A stretch of DNA of 64,000 nt from Saccharomonospora xinjiangensis XJ-54 (GTDB taxonomy: Bacteria; Actinomycetota; Actinomycetes; Mycobacteriales; Pseudonocardiaceae): contig NZ_JH636049.1 of the NCBI RefSeq assembly GCF_000258175.1, positions 4,069,482-4,133,481 of the forward strand, written 5' to 3'. Of the stretch, positions 53,160 through 61,465 are shown piece by piece. Under the pieces are notes generated by a model, which was not told the origin of the DNA, ran no database searches, and was given only the letters and a program-made list of their open reading frames with translations. The stretch's first letter is position 1; each line of letters starts with the position of its first letter. Both the position numbers and the translations under genes were made by a program.

Positions 53160-53335
53160 CTCCCCTCGCTCGGCGACTGAGCTTGCCCCGACGGTACCGG
53201 TCGGGGACTCGCAGGGCAGCGTTGCGCGGAGCATCCGCAGGCGGGCTCAGCAACGCCAGGCCTGCCACGCCCCGGTGCCGTTGATACCAGTTGTGCCCGG
53301 ACGGTCCTGCTCGTTCTGTGAGGCCTGCCCTTCTG

Positions 53336-54229
53336 TCAGGCGTCGGGTCCGGCCACCATGCCGTCGGACGCAACGGGAGCCGGCAGGTCGATCCGGTCGA
53401 GTCTGGAGCGGTCGGTCAGTGAGGCGATTTTGGTGACGCGGCCGTCGTTGACGGTACAGGCCATGAGTGCCACCGGGGTGCCTTCCGGGCTCCACGCGAG
53501 TATGCCTGGTTGCCCGTTGACCACGACGCGGCGAGCGATGACATCCGAGGTCGGGCCGTGCGTCAGCGCACGCAGGAGGTCCTTTCGCCCTCGCGACACC
53601 ATCCTGTTCTGCCCGTGCAGTTCCCAGGTGAGATCCGGGTCCAGGATCTCCAGCAACGCGTCGAAGTCGCCGTGCCTGGCCGCGGCGAGGAACGCGTCCA
53701 CCACCCGGCCTTTCTCGCGATGGGTGTGTGCCGGTGACGCGGCGCCCTGAACCTTGCGGCGGGCTCGGCTCGCCATCATCTTGGCCGCGTCGGGGGACTT
53801 CTCGATCACTGCGGCTATCTCCGTGAACGGTACGGCGAACATGTCGTGCAGCACGAAAGCGAGTCGTTCGTCCGGCCGAAGCGACCGCAGCACGACCAGG
53901 AGCGCCAATCCGACCCTGTCCGCCTGGACCGCGAGGTCTTCAGGGTCGTCGTCCAACAGGACGACCGGTGCCTGGAACTGCTCTTCGTAGGACACCTCGC
54001 CTTTGGCGGTACGCGACCTGAGCACGTCGATGCACAGCCTGCCGACCGCGGTCGTGAGCCATCCCGCGAGGTTCTCGATGGAACCCGGTTCCTGACGGAC
54101 GAGTCGCAGCCACGCCTCCTGCACGACGTCCTGAGCATCGCTCGAACTTCCGAGGACACGGGTCGCCATCGCCAGCAGCCGCTGCCGGTTCCCCTCGAAC
54201 TCCTCAGCCAGGGCCTTCTGTGTGGTCAT
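53336..54229 (-). CDS. ECF sigma factor with SnoaL-like C-terminal domain (SigJ/ECF41-like)
   Basis: 297 residues. Sigma-70 region 2 (SDAQDVVQEAWLRLVR, about 30-45) and region 4 (VPFTEIAAVIEKSPDAAKMMASRARRKV) are intact, followed by a SnoaL-2-like domain of about 110 residues that usually tunes activity in place of an anti-sigma factor. It is divergent from a DoxX-family gene (78 bases between), a common partner of such sigma genes. No TGTCACA/CGTC promoter pair was found here, unlike the ECF41 gene at 59857. Confidence 0.9.
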   Translation of the reverse strand: MTTQKALAEEFEGNRQRLLAMATRVLGSSSDAQDVVQEAWLRLVRQEPGSIENLAGWLTTAVGRLCIDVLRSRTAKGEVSYEEQFQAPVVLLDDDPEDLAVQADRVGLALLVVLRSLRPDERLAFVLHDMFAVPFTEIAAVIEKSPDAAKMMASRARRKVQGAASPAHTHREKGRVVDAFLAAARHGDFDALLEILDPDLTWELHGQNRMVSRGRKDLLRALTHGPTSDVIARRVVVNGQPGILAWSPEGTPVALMACTVNDGRVTKIASLTDRSRLDRIDLPAPVASDGMVAGPDA

Positions 54230-54254
54230 CCGTTACCCCTTCTCGTCCTGAGCC

Positions 54255-54268
54255 GTCATCACCATGAC
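54255..54268. promoter_or_regulatory. Inverted repeat GTCAT-N4-ATGAC between sigma and DoxX genes
   Basis: A perfect 5+5 repeat in the 78-base divergent region. It may be a repressor site. The half-sites are short. Confidence 0.3.
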
Positions 54269-54307
54269 GGGCCCGAGCGGGCCGCCGTAACAACGAAGGA
54301 GTAAGCC

Positions 54308-54688
54308 GTGAACCTCACTTTGTGGATCGTCGCAGGTCTCCTCGCCGCCGCCTTCACCGCAGGCGGTACGAGCCTGCTGCTGATGGGAAGGGAGAGATAC
54401 CGCGCGATCGGACACAGTCAGCACTGGGTTGACGACTTCGGAGACGGCCACCTGAAGTTCATCGGTGCGGTCAAGATCGTCGGTAGCCTGGGGCTGATTC
54501 TTCCGGCCGCGCTGGACATCGCGCCGATCCTGACGCCGCTCGCGGCCTGTGGCATGGCGATGTTCATGACCGGCGCCGCCACGACGCGCTTCCGCCGCAG
54601 TGAGTGGACGCTGCTGGTTTCTGATCTGGTCTTTGTGAGTCTGTTCGCGTTCATCGCCTGGGGCAGATTCGCGCTCCAGCCGTTCTGA
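54308..54688 (+). CDS. DoxX-like small membrane protein
   Basis: 126 residues with four membrane helices. GHLKFIGAVKIVGSLGLILPAALDIAP is a core DoxX block, and the family start is normal. AAGGAG lies upstream of the GTG at 54308. DoxX proteins are often linked to oxidative or electrophile stress, but their biochemical role is unclear. Position suggests control by the divergent ECF sigma factor. Confidence 0.85.
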   Translation: MNLTLWIVAGLLAAAFTAGGTSLLLMGRERYRAIGHSQHWVDDFGDGHLKFIGAVKIVGSLGLILPAALDIAPILTPLAACGMAMFMTGAATTRFRRSEWTLLVSDLVFVSLFAFIAWGRFALQPF

Positions 54689-54700
54689 CGCAGGGGTCTC

Positions 54701-54729
54701 GTGGGCAGCCACCCGGCAGCGGCGAACGC
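54701..54729 (+). repeat. 29-base dispersed repeat, copy 1
   Basis: GTGGGCAGCCA followed by CGGCAGCGGCGAACGC after two variable bases; it recurs at 59032-59060 with 27 of 29 bases identical and in the same orientation. It lies in the gap between the DoxX and TetR genes. It looks like a small relic of duplication. Confidence 0.5.
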
Positions 54730-54881
54730 GCCGTCGTGTTCGCGCACCCGCGCCACCGCTTCGTCGGACGTGGCAACCCTCGGTTTCGTGGCGGCACAGT
54801 CGATGTCCGCCTGTGCCGTGGGCTGCCTGGTTCGGAACCGTTGACGGGAACGCACCACGGACAGCCATGCCGGTGCCCGCA

Positions 54882-55487
54882 TCATGCGCGTACGCACTGT
54901 GTGAGGAGGAGCCGCAGATGGTCGCGCAGGGTGCGCCGGAGCTGTTCGACACTCAACGCCCCGTGCGGGGTGACGGTGTCGATGGTGAGGCCGCCGATCA
55001 GGGATGTCAGCTGCCGCGCCGCGTCCTCGGGGTTCGGTGCTCCGACCCCTTCCAGCGCACCGGCGACGACCTCGTGCAGGTCGGTCGCCATGCGCCCGGC
55101 GAAAGGGGCGAGAGCGGGGCGGAGCCTTGAGGCGAGGAGGAACTCGACCACGACGATCGCCTCGTCCCGCCGTTCGTCGTCTACGGGCAGGACTTCCTCG
55201 ACGAGGTTCTGCAGTGCGTCGAGGGCCTCGTGTTCGGTCAGGTCGCGGAAAGCGTCGATCGGGTGGCGGGCGAGGCGGGCGCCCATGCGGTCACCGGCTT
55301 CCGTTGCGGCGGCCACGAGGAGGTCAACGTGCCCGTCGAAGTAGTGGCGCACGGAGCCGATGTTGAGACCTGCTTCGGCGGCGACCTTGCGCAGGGACGC
55401 ACCGTCGATGCCTTCGGCGACGACGCAGCGGAACGCGGCTTCCACCACGTGCCTTCGGCGTTGGTCGGGGTCGATTCGTGCGGGCAT
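54882..55487 (-). CDS. TetR-family transcriptional regulator
   Basis: 201 residues. The N-terminal helix-turn-helix is DGASLRKVAAEAGLNIGSVRHYF (about 27-50). The rest is a helical ligand domain with TetR_C_6-like features. The gene starts 3 bases after the ABC-F stop on the same strand, so the pair is one operon. The 16-bp palindrome upstream of the ABC-F gene is its probable operator, making it an autoregulator that would respond to an antibiotic or similar ligand. Confidence 0.9.
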   Translation of the reverse strand: MPARIDPDQRRRHVVEAAFRCVVAEGIDGASLRKVAAEAGLNIGSVRHYFDGHVDLLVAAATEAGDRMGARLARHPIDAFRDLTEHEALDALQNLVEEVLPVDDERRDEAIVVVEFLLASRLRPALAPFAGRMATDLHEVVAGALEGVGAPNPEDAARQLTSLIGGLTIDTVTPHGALSVEQLRRTLRDHLRLLLTQCVRA

Positions 55488-55490
55488 CTT

Positions 55491-57164
55491 CTAGCCTCTC
55501 TGCCGTGACACACGGGATTCGTCCCACACGGGTGTGGTCGTCTCGTAGACGGTGCCGTCGGAGCCGAAGACCAGGAATCGGTCGAAGTCGCGGGCGAACC
55601 AGCGGTCGTGGGTGACGGCGAGCACCGTCCCTTCGAAGGCGCGCAGGGCCTGCTGCAAGGCTTCGGCGGATTCCAGATCGAGGTTGTCGGTCGGCTCATC
55701 GAGCAGCAGAAGCGTCGCGCCCGCGAGTTCGAGCAGCAGGATCTGGAACCGGGCTTGCTGTCCGCCGGAGAGCGAATCGAACGTCTGCTCGGCCGATCGC
55801 GCCAGTTCGTATCGTGCGAGCGCCCTGGACGCGTCCTCACGAGGCATCCCCGCGCGGTGTTCGTCACCACGATGCAGGATCGACAGCAGCGTGCGGCCCG
55901 TGAGGTCGGGCCGCCCATGGGTCTGTGCGAACCAGCCGGGACGCACCCTCGCGCCCAACCTGGCGGTTCCGGTGTGCGGGACGGGCTCGATCACCAGGTC
56001 GGTCACCGGTGCGTGCTCCGGTTCCGGGGCGGTGCCTCCGACGGCCAGCAGGCGAAGGAAATGTGACTTGCCGGAACCGTTCGAGCCGAGCACCGCGATG
56101 CGGTCTCCGTACCAGGCCTCGCAGTCGAAGGGGCGCATCAGGCCGGTCAACTCCAACGCTTCACACGTCAGCACCCGCTTTCCGGTGCGACGGCCACGCA
56201 ACCGCATCGCCAGGTTCTGTTCCCTCGGCCTCGCCTCGGGCGGTCCCGCCTCCTCGAACCGCGCGAGGCGTGTCTGCGCGGCCCGGTAGCGGGATGTCAT
56301 GTCGGAGTTGTACGCCGCCTTCTGCCGGTACATCTGGACGAGCGCCTTCAGTTTGGCGTGCTCCTCGTCCCACCTGCGGCGAAGCTCGTCGAGCCTCGCG
56401 AACCGCCGCTGCCGTGCGGAATGGTAGGTGTCGAACCCGCCAGGATGCACCCACGCGGTACTTCCGGCGGCTCCGAGTTCGAGGCTCACGATCGCGGTCG
56501 CGGTGCGCGCCAGGAGTTCCCTGTCATGGCTCACGTACAACACGCTCTTGCCGCTCTCGATCAATCGTTCCTCTAGCCACCGTTTGCCCGGGACGTCGAG
56601 GAAGTTGTCCGGCTCGTCCAGCAGCAGCACCTCGTCCGGCCCGCGTAGGAGAGCCTCCAGCGCCAGGCGTTTCTGCTCACCGCCGGACAGCGTCGCCACC
56701 GGCCGGTCCCCGCACTGTTCGAGGGTGATACCCAGCGCGGTGGTCGTGCAGATGTTCCAGAGCACCTCGGCCTCGTATCCGCCCGCGTCGCCCCACGCGG
56801 CCAGCGCCTCGGCATAGGCCAGCTGTGACGCTGTCGTGCCTCGCGCGCTCAGGGTCGCCTCGGCGCCGGCAAGTGCGGCAGCCGCCTGCCGAACCGGCGC
56901 CGGAGCGAACGACGTCAGCAGTTCGCGCACCGTCCCGCCCGCGAGGAACTGCGGCATCACGCCGAGACTCCCGCCGCGCGACACCGCTCCGGCATCCGGT
57001 GCGAGCGCGCCCGTGACGATGCGGAGCAGCGTCGTCTTCCCCGCGCCGTTCGCCCCGATCAACGCCACGCGCTCGCCTGCGCTCACTCGGAACGACACGT
57101 CGTCGAGGAGCACGCGGCCATCGGGGAGTGTGTAGGTGACGGAGGAGATATCGAGGAAGGGCAC
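55491..57164 (-). CDS. ABC-F family ATPase (ribosome-protection or translation-factor type)
   Basis: 557 residues, two ATPase domains and no membrane segments. First domain: Walker A GANGAGKTT, signature LSGGEQKR, Walker B VLLLDEPDNFLD. A charged linker (about 245-320) follows. Second domain: GSNGSGKSH, LSGGQQARF and LLLLDEPTDNLDLES. Such proteins bind the ribosomal E site; several confer resistance to 50S-targeting antibiotics. GTG start at complement 57164 lacks a ribosome site; TATATT lies 6 bases upstream, so the transcript is probably leaderless. TetR is co-transcribed. Confidence 0.9.
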   Translation of the reverse strand: MPFLDISSVTYTLPDGRVLLDDVSFRVSAGERVALIGANGAGKTTLLRIVTGALAPDAGAVSRGGSLGVMPQFLAGGTVRELLTSFAPAPVRQAAAALAGAEATLSARGTTASQLAYAEALAAWGDAGGYEAEVLWNICTTTALGITLEQCGDRPVATLSGGEQKRLALEALLRGPDEVLLLDEPDNFLDVPGKRWLEERLIESGKSVLYVSHDRELLARTATAIVSLELGAAGSTAWVHPGGFDTYHSARQRRFARLDELRRRWDEEHAKLKALVQMYRQKAAYNSDMTSRYRAAQTRLARFEEAGPPEARPREQNLAMRLRGRRTGKRVLTCEALELTGLMRPFDCEAWYGDRIAVLGSNGSGKSHFLRLLAVGGTAPEPEHAPVTDLVIEPVPHTGTARLGARVRPGWFAQTHGRPDLTGRTLLSILHRGDEHRAGMPREDASRALARYELARSAEQTFDSLSGGQQARFQILLLELAGATLLLLDEPTDNLDLESAEALQQALRAFEGTVLAVTHDRWFARDFDRFLVFGSDGTVYETTTPVWDESRVSRQRG

Positions 57165-57174
57165 CGAGTCAATA

Positions 57175-57190
57175 TATCACAGCTGTGATA
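57175..57190 (-). promoter_or_regulatory. 16-bp palindrome overlapping the ABC-F promoter
   Basis: TATCACAGCTGTGATA is perfectly symmetrical. Reading leftward, a -10-like TATATT (complement 57176-57171) overlaps its edge and is followed 6 bases later by the GTG start, so repressor binding would block the promoter. It is the likely TetR operator. Confidence 0.7.
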
Positions 57191-57564
57191 AATGCCTGGT
57201 CTGGCGCTGGTTCCGTGCTGGGTCTGAGCCGGACCGCCGCGTCGCCACTGCCGCGTCGCGGCTCTGGCGCGGATCGGGCGGCTGGGCCAGGAGCACGGCG
57301 CTCGGCGCACGCGTCGTTCTGACCGTGCTCCCCGGCAGTCGGCGCAACTGTATGGCTCCGGCCGGAAGAGTCCACAGCGATTTTTCCGACGCCGCGCACG
57401 TCCTGCCGGCGCGGACACTCGCCCGCACGGCGGTTTGACCCGCCTCGAACGTGTCATACCTCTGCCAGGCCGTCTCGGAGCCGGTCGAGGTCGATTCCGA
57501 GACGTGGTCTGTCCCGGAAAGGCCCCGGCTCACCAGGGACGTGAAAGGCGGCGGAAACGAGGCT
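57191..57564. other. Gene-free spacer between ABC-F and quinone-oxidoreductase genes
   Basis: 374 bases. TTGACC at 57435-57440 resembles a -35 box, but no matching -10 at normal spacing was found. No convincing gene, RNA or strong hairpin was seen. Confidence 0.4.
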
Positions 57565-58578
57565 ATGAAGCGGGTTGTCGCGGATCACTTCGGCGGTCCT
57601 GACGTTCTGCACGTGGTCGAGGAGCCCGTTCCCCGGCCGGGACCGGGGCAGGTCCGCGTCGAGGTCGAGGCCGCGGGCGTGTCGTTCACCGACGCGCTGC
57701 TGCGGGCGGGAACCTACCTCGGCGGGCCGAAACCGCCGTTCACTCCCGGTTACGAGCTGGTCGGCAGAGTGCGCGAGGTGGGGAAGGGCCGCCAGACGCT
57801 GAGTGAAGGCGACCGGGTGGCGGCGCTGACCGTCTGGGGAGGTTACGCGGAGCAGGTGTGTGTTCCCGGGGAACTCGCTGTTCCGGTACCCGACGACCTC
57901 GACGCCGCGCTGCTGGTGAGCATCATCTTTCCCTACCTCACCGCCTACCAGCTCCTGCACAGGGCGGCGAGGGCGCGCCGAGGGGAGACCGTCCTGCTCC
58001 ACGGTGCTGCGGGCAGAGTCGGGACAGCCGTGCTGGAACTCGCGGCTCCCGCAGGGCTTCGCGTCTACGGAACCGCCTCGGCCGACGAATGCGCGAAGGT
58101 CGAGCGGCTCGGCGCGGTCGCGATCGATTACCGCGACGAGGACTTCCTTCCAAGGGTTCGTGAGCTGACCGGCGGCGGCGTGGACGTCGCCCTCGACGGG
58201 ATCGGTGGAACACTGTCGCTGCGCTCGTTTCGTGCGCTGCGTCCCGGCGGCAGGCTCGTGGTGTTCGGCCACTACGTCACGTTGGCGCACGGCAGGAAGA
58301 GCCGACGCGGGTGGCTCACCTGGTATGCCTCCACGGCGGCCGTCGCGCTGGCCGGACTGCTGTCGCCACGCCGCCGCGTGCTCTCCTACCGGATCGCGAA
58401 GCTGCGCGACCGGCATCCCGACTGGTTCCGCGCGGACCTTCAGGAGCTGGTCCGGCTGCTGCGCGCGGGAGTCGTCAACCCCGAGGTCGCGCAGCGCCTG
58501 CCGCTGACCGAGGCCCGCCAAGCCCACGAGCTGCTGAACACCTCAGCGGCCAAGGGCAAGCTCGTGCTGGTGCCGTAG
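57565..58578 (+). CDS. Zinc-independent MDR oxidoreductase (quinone-oxidoreductase-like)
   Basis: 337 residues of the medium-chain dehydrogenase/reductase superfamily. The N-terminal GroES-like domain has VEVEAAGVSFTDALLRAG. The cofactor site is GETVLLHGAAGRVGTAVLELA, an NADPH-type motif, and a DYRDEDF segment follows. Catalytic zinc Cys residues are absent, as expected for quinone-oxidoreductase-type members. The C-terminal hydrophobic segment WLTWYASTAAVALAGLL is unusual and may dip into a membrane. The ATG at 57565 is chosen; the GTG at 57541 would add eight residues. Confidence 0.87.
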   Translation: MKRVVADHFGGPDVLHVVEEPVPRPGPGQVRVEVEAAGVSFTDALLRAGTYLGGPKPPFTPGYELVGRVREVGKGRQTLSEGDRVAALTVWGGYAEQVCVPGELAVPVPDDLDAALLVSIIFPYLTAYQLLHRAARARRGETVLLHGAAGRVGTAVLELAAPAGLRVYGTASADECAKVERLGAVAIDYRDEDFLPRVRELTGGGVDVALDGIGGTLSLRSFRALRPGGRLVVFGHYVTLAHGRKSRRGWLTWYASTAAVALAGLLSPRRRVLSYRIAKLRDRHPDWFRADLQELVRLLRAGVVNPEVAQRLPLTEARQAHELLNTSAAKGKLVLVP

Positions 58579-58643
58579 CGCGGCGGCCGGGAGCACGGCG
58601 GTGTGTGGAGGCAGTGGAGGTATCGGGCGACGGCGCTCGCCGC

Positions 58644-59015
58644 TCAGCCGAGGCCCGCGACCAACAGCAGCACCGCCGACGTGGTGAGCAGGACAGGGCA
58701 GATCTTGAACCAGACCACGCTGGTGCGGGCACCGGTCGAAGCCGTCAGCGCCGCGAGAACGAGCAACGCCCCCGCGATCACACGGTAGGTCCAGTCGGCG
58801 GTGGGCGTCTCGCCGCCCACCAGCGTGACCGCGGTGATCAGTGCGGCGAAGGACCACATGGTCACCGCTTCCGCAAGCCATTCCTGTACCAGCACCCTGC
58901 GGTTGTCCACGGAGATCTCGCCGAACCCGGCGACCACCGACCGGGTGGGAATCGCGTGCGAGATCCCCCACAACCCCACGAGGCCCGCGGCGAGGTAAGC
59001 GAGAACGGCGTCCAT
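58644..59015 (-). CDS. Four-helix membrane protein, unknown function
   Basis: 123 residues with four hydrophobic segments. The start MDAVLAYLAAGLVGLWGISHAIPT and WLAEAVTMWSFAALITAV suggest a compact transporter-like or stress-linked membrane family; I do not recognise it with certainty. It lies about 160 bases downstream of the CMD gene on the same strand, with a dispersed 29-base repeat between. It may be part of the ECF41-controlled unit. Confidence 0.65.
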   Translation of the reverse strand: MDAVLAYLAAGLVGLWGISHAIPTRSVVAGFGEISVDNRRVLVQEWLAEAVTMWSFAALITAVTLVGGETPTADWTYRVIAGALLVLAALTASTGARTSVVWFKICPVLLTTSAVLLLVAGLG

Positions 59016-59031
59016 GACGCCATGGTCCTTC

Positions 59032-59060
59032 GTGGGCAGCCATGCGGCAGCGGCGAACGC
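59032..59060 (+). repeat. 29-base dispersed repeat, copy 2
   Basis: Matches 54701-54729 at 27 of 29 positions, same orientation. It lies just outside the start of the small membrane-protein gene. Confidence 0.5.
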
Positions 59061-59174
59061 TCGATCTCGTGAGGGCGGCGGGACGGTCGGATCGCCTGGC
59101 CTTCCCGCGCGAGCAGGCTCTGCCCCGGACCTGGACGATCCGGGGCAGAGCGGAGGGGCAGCCGGGTCAGCCGG

Positions 59175-59660
59175 TCAGTCCATCATGGCGGCCAGCATGC
59201 CCGGCTCGTACGACCCAGCGGGGTTGCGCACGATCACGTTGAGGCGGTTGGCCGCGTTCGTCAGGGCGATCAGCGAGAGGAGCGCGGCGAGTTCGTCGTC
59301 GTCGTAGTGTTCACGCACCCGCGCCCACGTCTCGTCGGACACGCCGGTGTGGGCGTCGGCGAGCCGGGTGCCCTCCTCGGCGAGTGCCAGCGCCGCCCGC
59401 TCCGCCTCGGTGAACACGACGGCCTCACGCCAGGCGGCCACCAGGTTGAGCCGCGCGGCGGATTCACCGGCTGCCATCGCTTCCTTGGTGTGCATGTCCA
59501 CGCAGAAGCCACAGCCGTTGATCTGGCTGACGCGCAGCGACACCAGCTCACGGGTGGTCTTGGGCAGTGGCGACTGCTCGACCAGCAGACCGGCACCGGC
59601 GAACCGCTTGCCGAACTTCGCGGCGAACTCGTTGTCGAACAGGTTGAGGCGGGGTTCCAT
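59175..59660 (-). CDS. Carboxymuconolactone decarboxylase-family protein (AhpD-like)
   Basis: 161 residues. The CxxC-H active-site block is INGCGFCVDMHTKEA, typical of the AhpD/CMD peroxidase-like fold; ARLNLVAAWREA and LIALTNAANRLNVIVR complete the pattern. ECF41 sigma genes usually sit beside such a gene, as here. An ECF41-type promoter (TGTCACG-N16-CGTC) ends 61 bases upstream of its ATG. The likely role is thiol-dependent redox protection or an electrophile stress function. Confidence 0.92.
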   Translation of the reverse strand: MEPRLNLFDNEFAAKFGKRFAGAGLLVEQSPLPKTTRELVSLRVSQINGCGFCVDMHTKEAMAAGESAARLNLVAAWREAVVFTEAERAALALAEEGTRLADAHTGVSDETWARVREHYDDDELAALLSLIALTNAANRLNVIVRNPAGSYEPGMLAAMMD

Positions 59661-59721
59661 GGTCGTTCTCCTCGCTCGTGGCGAACTCGTTGACAGGTGC
59701 TCAGCGCGCTGACGAACACCA

Positions 59722-59748
59722 GACGCCGCCGCCCCGGTCCTCGTGACA
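59722..59748 (-). promoter_or_regulatory. ECF41-type promoter for the CMD gene
   Basis: On the minus strand TGTCACG (59748-59742) is followed after exactly 16 bases by CGTC (59725-59722). This matches the ECF41 consensus TGTCACA-N16/17-CGTC with one change. It faces the CMD gene. Confidence 0.85.
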
Positions 59749-59791
59749 ACTCGGCGATGTGATGGGGAACACCCAGGATGGAGCGGGCCGG

Positions 59792-59818
59792 TGTCACAGA
59801 CCGGAGGGGCCCGGCGTC
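59792..59818 (+). promoter_or_regulatory. ECF41-type promoter for the sigma gene
   Basis: TGTCACA (59792-59798) and CGTC (59815-59818), spacing 16, exact match to the ECF41 consensus. It faces the ECF41 sigma gene, which starts 38 bases downstream, implying autoregulation. Confidence 0.88.
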
Positions 59819-59856
59819 TTCACGAGGACAGAGTCGAACGCGAGCAGGAGCGAGCC

Positions 59857-60789
59857 ATGTCGAAGCCGCACACCACCTCCGGCGAAGGGCGGGTGGAGGA
59901 GGATCGCCGCCCCGATCTCGCCACGGAAACGTTCCTCACCCACCGCAACCTGCTGTTCACCGTCGCCTACGAGATGCTGGGCTCCGCCGCGGACGCGGAG
60001 GACGTCCTGCAGGAGACATGGCTGCGGTGGGCTGGCGTCGATCTCGGCGCGGTGCGCGACCAGCGGGCGTACCTGGTGCGGATCACTACCCGCCAGGCGC
60101 TCACGCGGCTGCGCACGCTCGCCCGTCGCAAGGAGTCCTACGTGGGTTCCTGGCTTCCCGAGCCGCTGCTCACCTCGCCGGACGTGGCCGAGGACGTCGA
60201 GCTGGCCGACAGCGTCTCGATGGCGATGCTGCTGGTGCTGGAGACGCTCAAACCGACAGAGCGAGCGGTGTTCGTGCTGCGCGAGGTGTTCGACTTCGAC
60301 TACGACGAGATAGCCGGAGCCGTGGACAAGAGCCCAGCCGCGGTGCGGCAGATCGCGCACAGGGCGCGGGAACACGTCGCCGCGCGCCGCCCGCGCGGGG
60401 TCGTGTCCGCCGACGAGACCAGGGCCGTCCTCGACGCCTTCCGGCTGGCGATCGAGACCGGCGACGTGCAGGGGCTGCTCGACATCCTCGCCCCGGATGT
60501 CGTCCTCGTCGGCGACGGCGGCGGGGTCAAGCAGGCCGTGCCGCGCCCGATCGTGGGTTCCGGCAAGGTGGCGCGCCTTCTGGTCGGCGGTCTCGGCAAG
60601 GTCACCCTCCCCGTGGCGCTGGAGCCGGTGCAGGTCAACGGTCATCCCGCGCTCGTGGTCCGGCTCGACGGCGAACTCGACAGCGTCGTGGCGATGCGGA
60701 TCGACGACGGGCGCGTCACCGGCCTCTACGCCGTGCGCAACCCGGAGAAGCTCGCGCATATGGAGTACCAGACCTCTCTGCGCCGCTAG
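59857..60789 (+). CDS. ECF41-family sigma factor
   Basis: 310 residues. Region 2 (SAADAEDVLQETWLRW) and region 4 (FDYDEIAGAVDKSPAAVRQIAHRAREHV) are intact. The linker carries the WLPEPLL motif that is typical of ECF41, and the C-terminal SnoaL-like domain has a GDGGG element; this domain adjusts activity in cis. I chose the ATG at 59857 because AGGAG lies 7 bases upstream. The divergent CMD gene and paired promoters make this a classic ECF41 module. Confidence 0.94.
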   Translation: MSKPHTTSGEGRVEEDRRPDLATETFLTHRNLLFTVAYEMLGSAADAEDVLQETWLRWAGVDLGAVRDQRAYLVRITTRQALTRLRTLARRKESYVGSWLPEPLLTSPDVAEDVELADSVSMAMLLVLETLKPTERAVFVLREVFDFDYDEIAGAVDKSPAAVRQIAHRAREHVAARRPRGVVSADETRAVLDAFRLAIETGDVQGLLDILAPDVVLVGDGGGVKQAVPRPIVGSGKVARLLVGGLGKVTLPVALEPVQVNGHPALVVRLDGELDSVVAMRIDDGRVTGLYAVRNPEKLAHMEYQTSLRR

Positions 60790-60845
60790 AGTCGCTTCGC
60801 CGAGTTCCCACACCGAGCGATGATCGTTCGTGGAATGCTGGTGCC

Positions 60846-61400
60846 ATGCCGACAAAGCCCGGCGTGCCGGATGCTCCTCGTGTTGTGCGGGCGGATGCCG
60901 CCTGCCTTTCCTCACTTGCCCTTCTCGACTTCACCTTCGAGGTGTCGGCCGAGCTGACCGAGCCGTTCGACGGCGACGCGATCAGTCCGCTCGTCCCCTA
61001 CACCAAGGACTACGGCTTCGACGTGGAGGAGCTGGCCGGGTACCTCGACCGGCAGGACGGTGACCTGTTCGTCGCGATGGTCCGCGACGCCCGCATCGGC
61101 TACGTCGCCGTGTCCGAGGGCTGGAACGGCTACGCCGTCGTCGAGGACATCGCCGTGGATGTCGCCCACAGGGGCACAGGGGCCGCTCGCGCGCTCATGG
61201 ACGCCGCGATCGAGTGGGCACGGGAGGCGGGATTGAGCGGCCTGCGGTTGGAGACGCAGTCCATCAACGTGGCCGCGTGCCGCTTCTACCGGCGCTACGG
61301 GTTCGTGCTCGGCGGCCACGACCGGTTTCTCTATCGCGCGCTCGATCCCTCGACGCGCGAGGTGGCGCTGTACTGGTACTACCCGTTCTTCACGTCGTGA
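60846..61400 (+). CDS. GNAT acetyltransferase, streptothricin-acetyltransferase-like
   Basis: 184 residues. The GNAT motif A is VVEDIAVDVAHRGTGAARALMDAA, and SEGWNGYAVVEDIAV, LRLETQSINVAACRFY and a C-terminal ALYWYYPF closely resemble the streptothricin (nourseothricin) acetyltransferases. That family acetylates the beta-lysine of streptothricin and gives resistance. The overall pattern match is strong, but substrate proof is lacking. ATG at 60846. It stands alone, 56 bases after the ECF41 gene. Confidence 0.85.
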   Translation: MPTKPGVPDAPRVVRADAACLSSLALLDFTFEVSAELTEPFDGDAISPLVPYTKDYGFDVEELAGYLDRQDGDLFVAMVRDARIGYVAVSEGWNGYAVVEDIAVDVAHRGTGAARALMDAAIEWAREAGLSGLRLETQSINVAACRFYRRYGFVLGGHDRFLYRALDPSTREVALYWYYPFFTS

Positions 61401-61465
61401 GGTGGGTCCGCGCCGATGGCAGGCGACCTCGGCCGGTCGGCGCGTCGGCGCGGACGCCGTGATTC

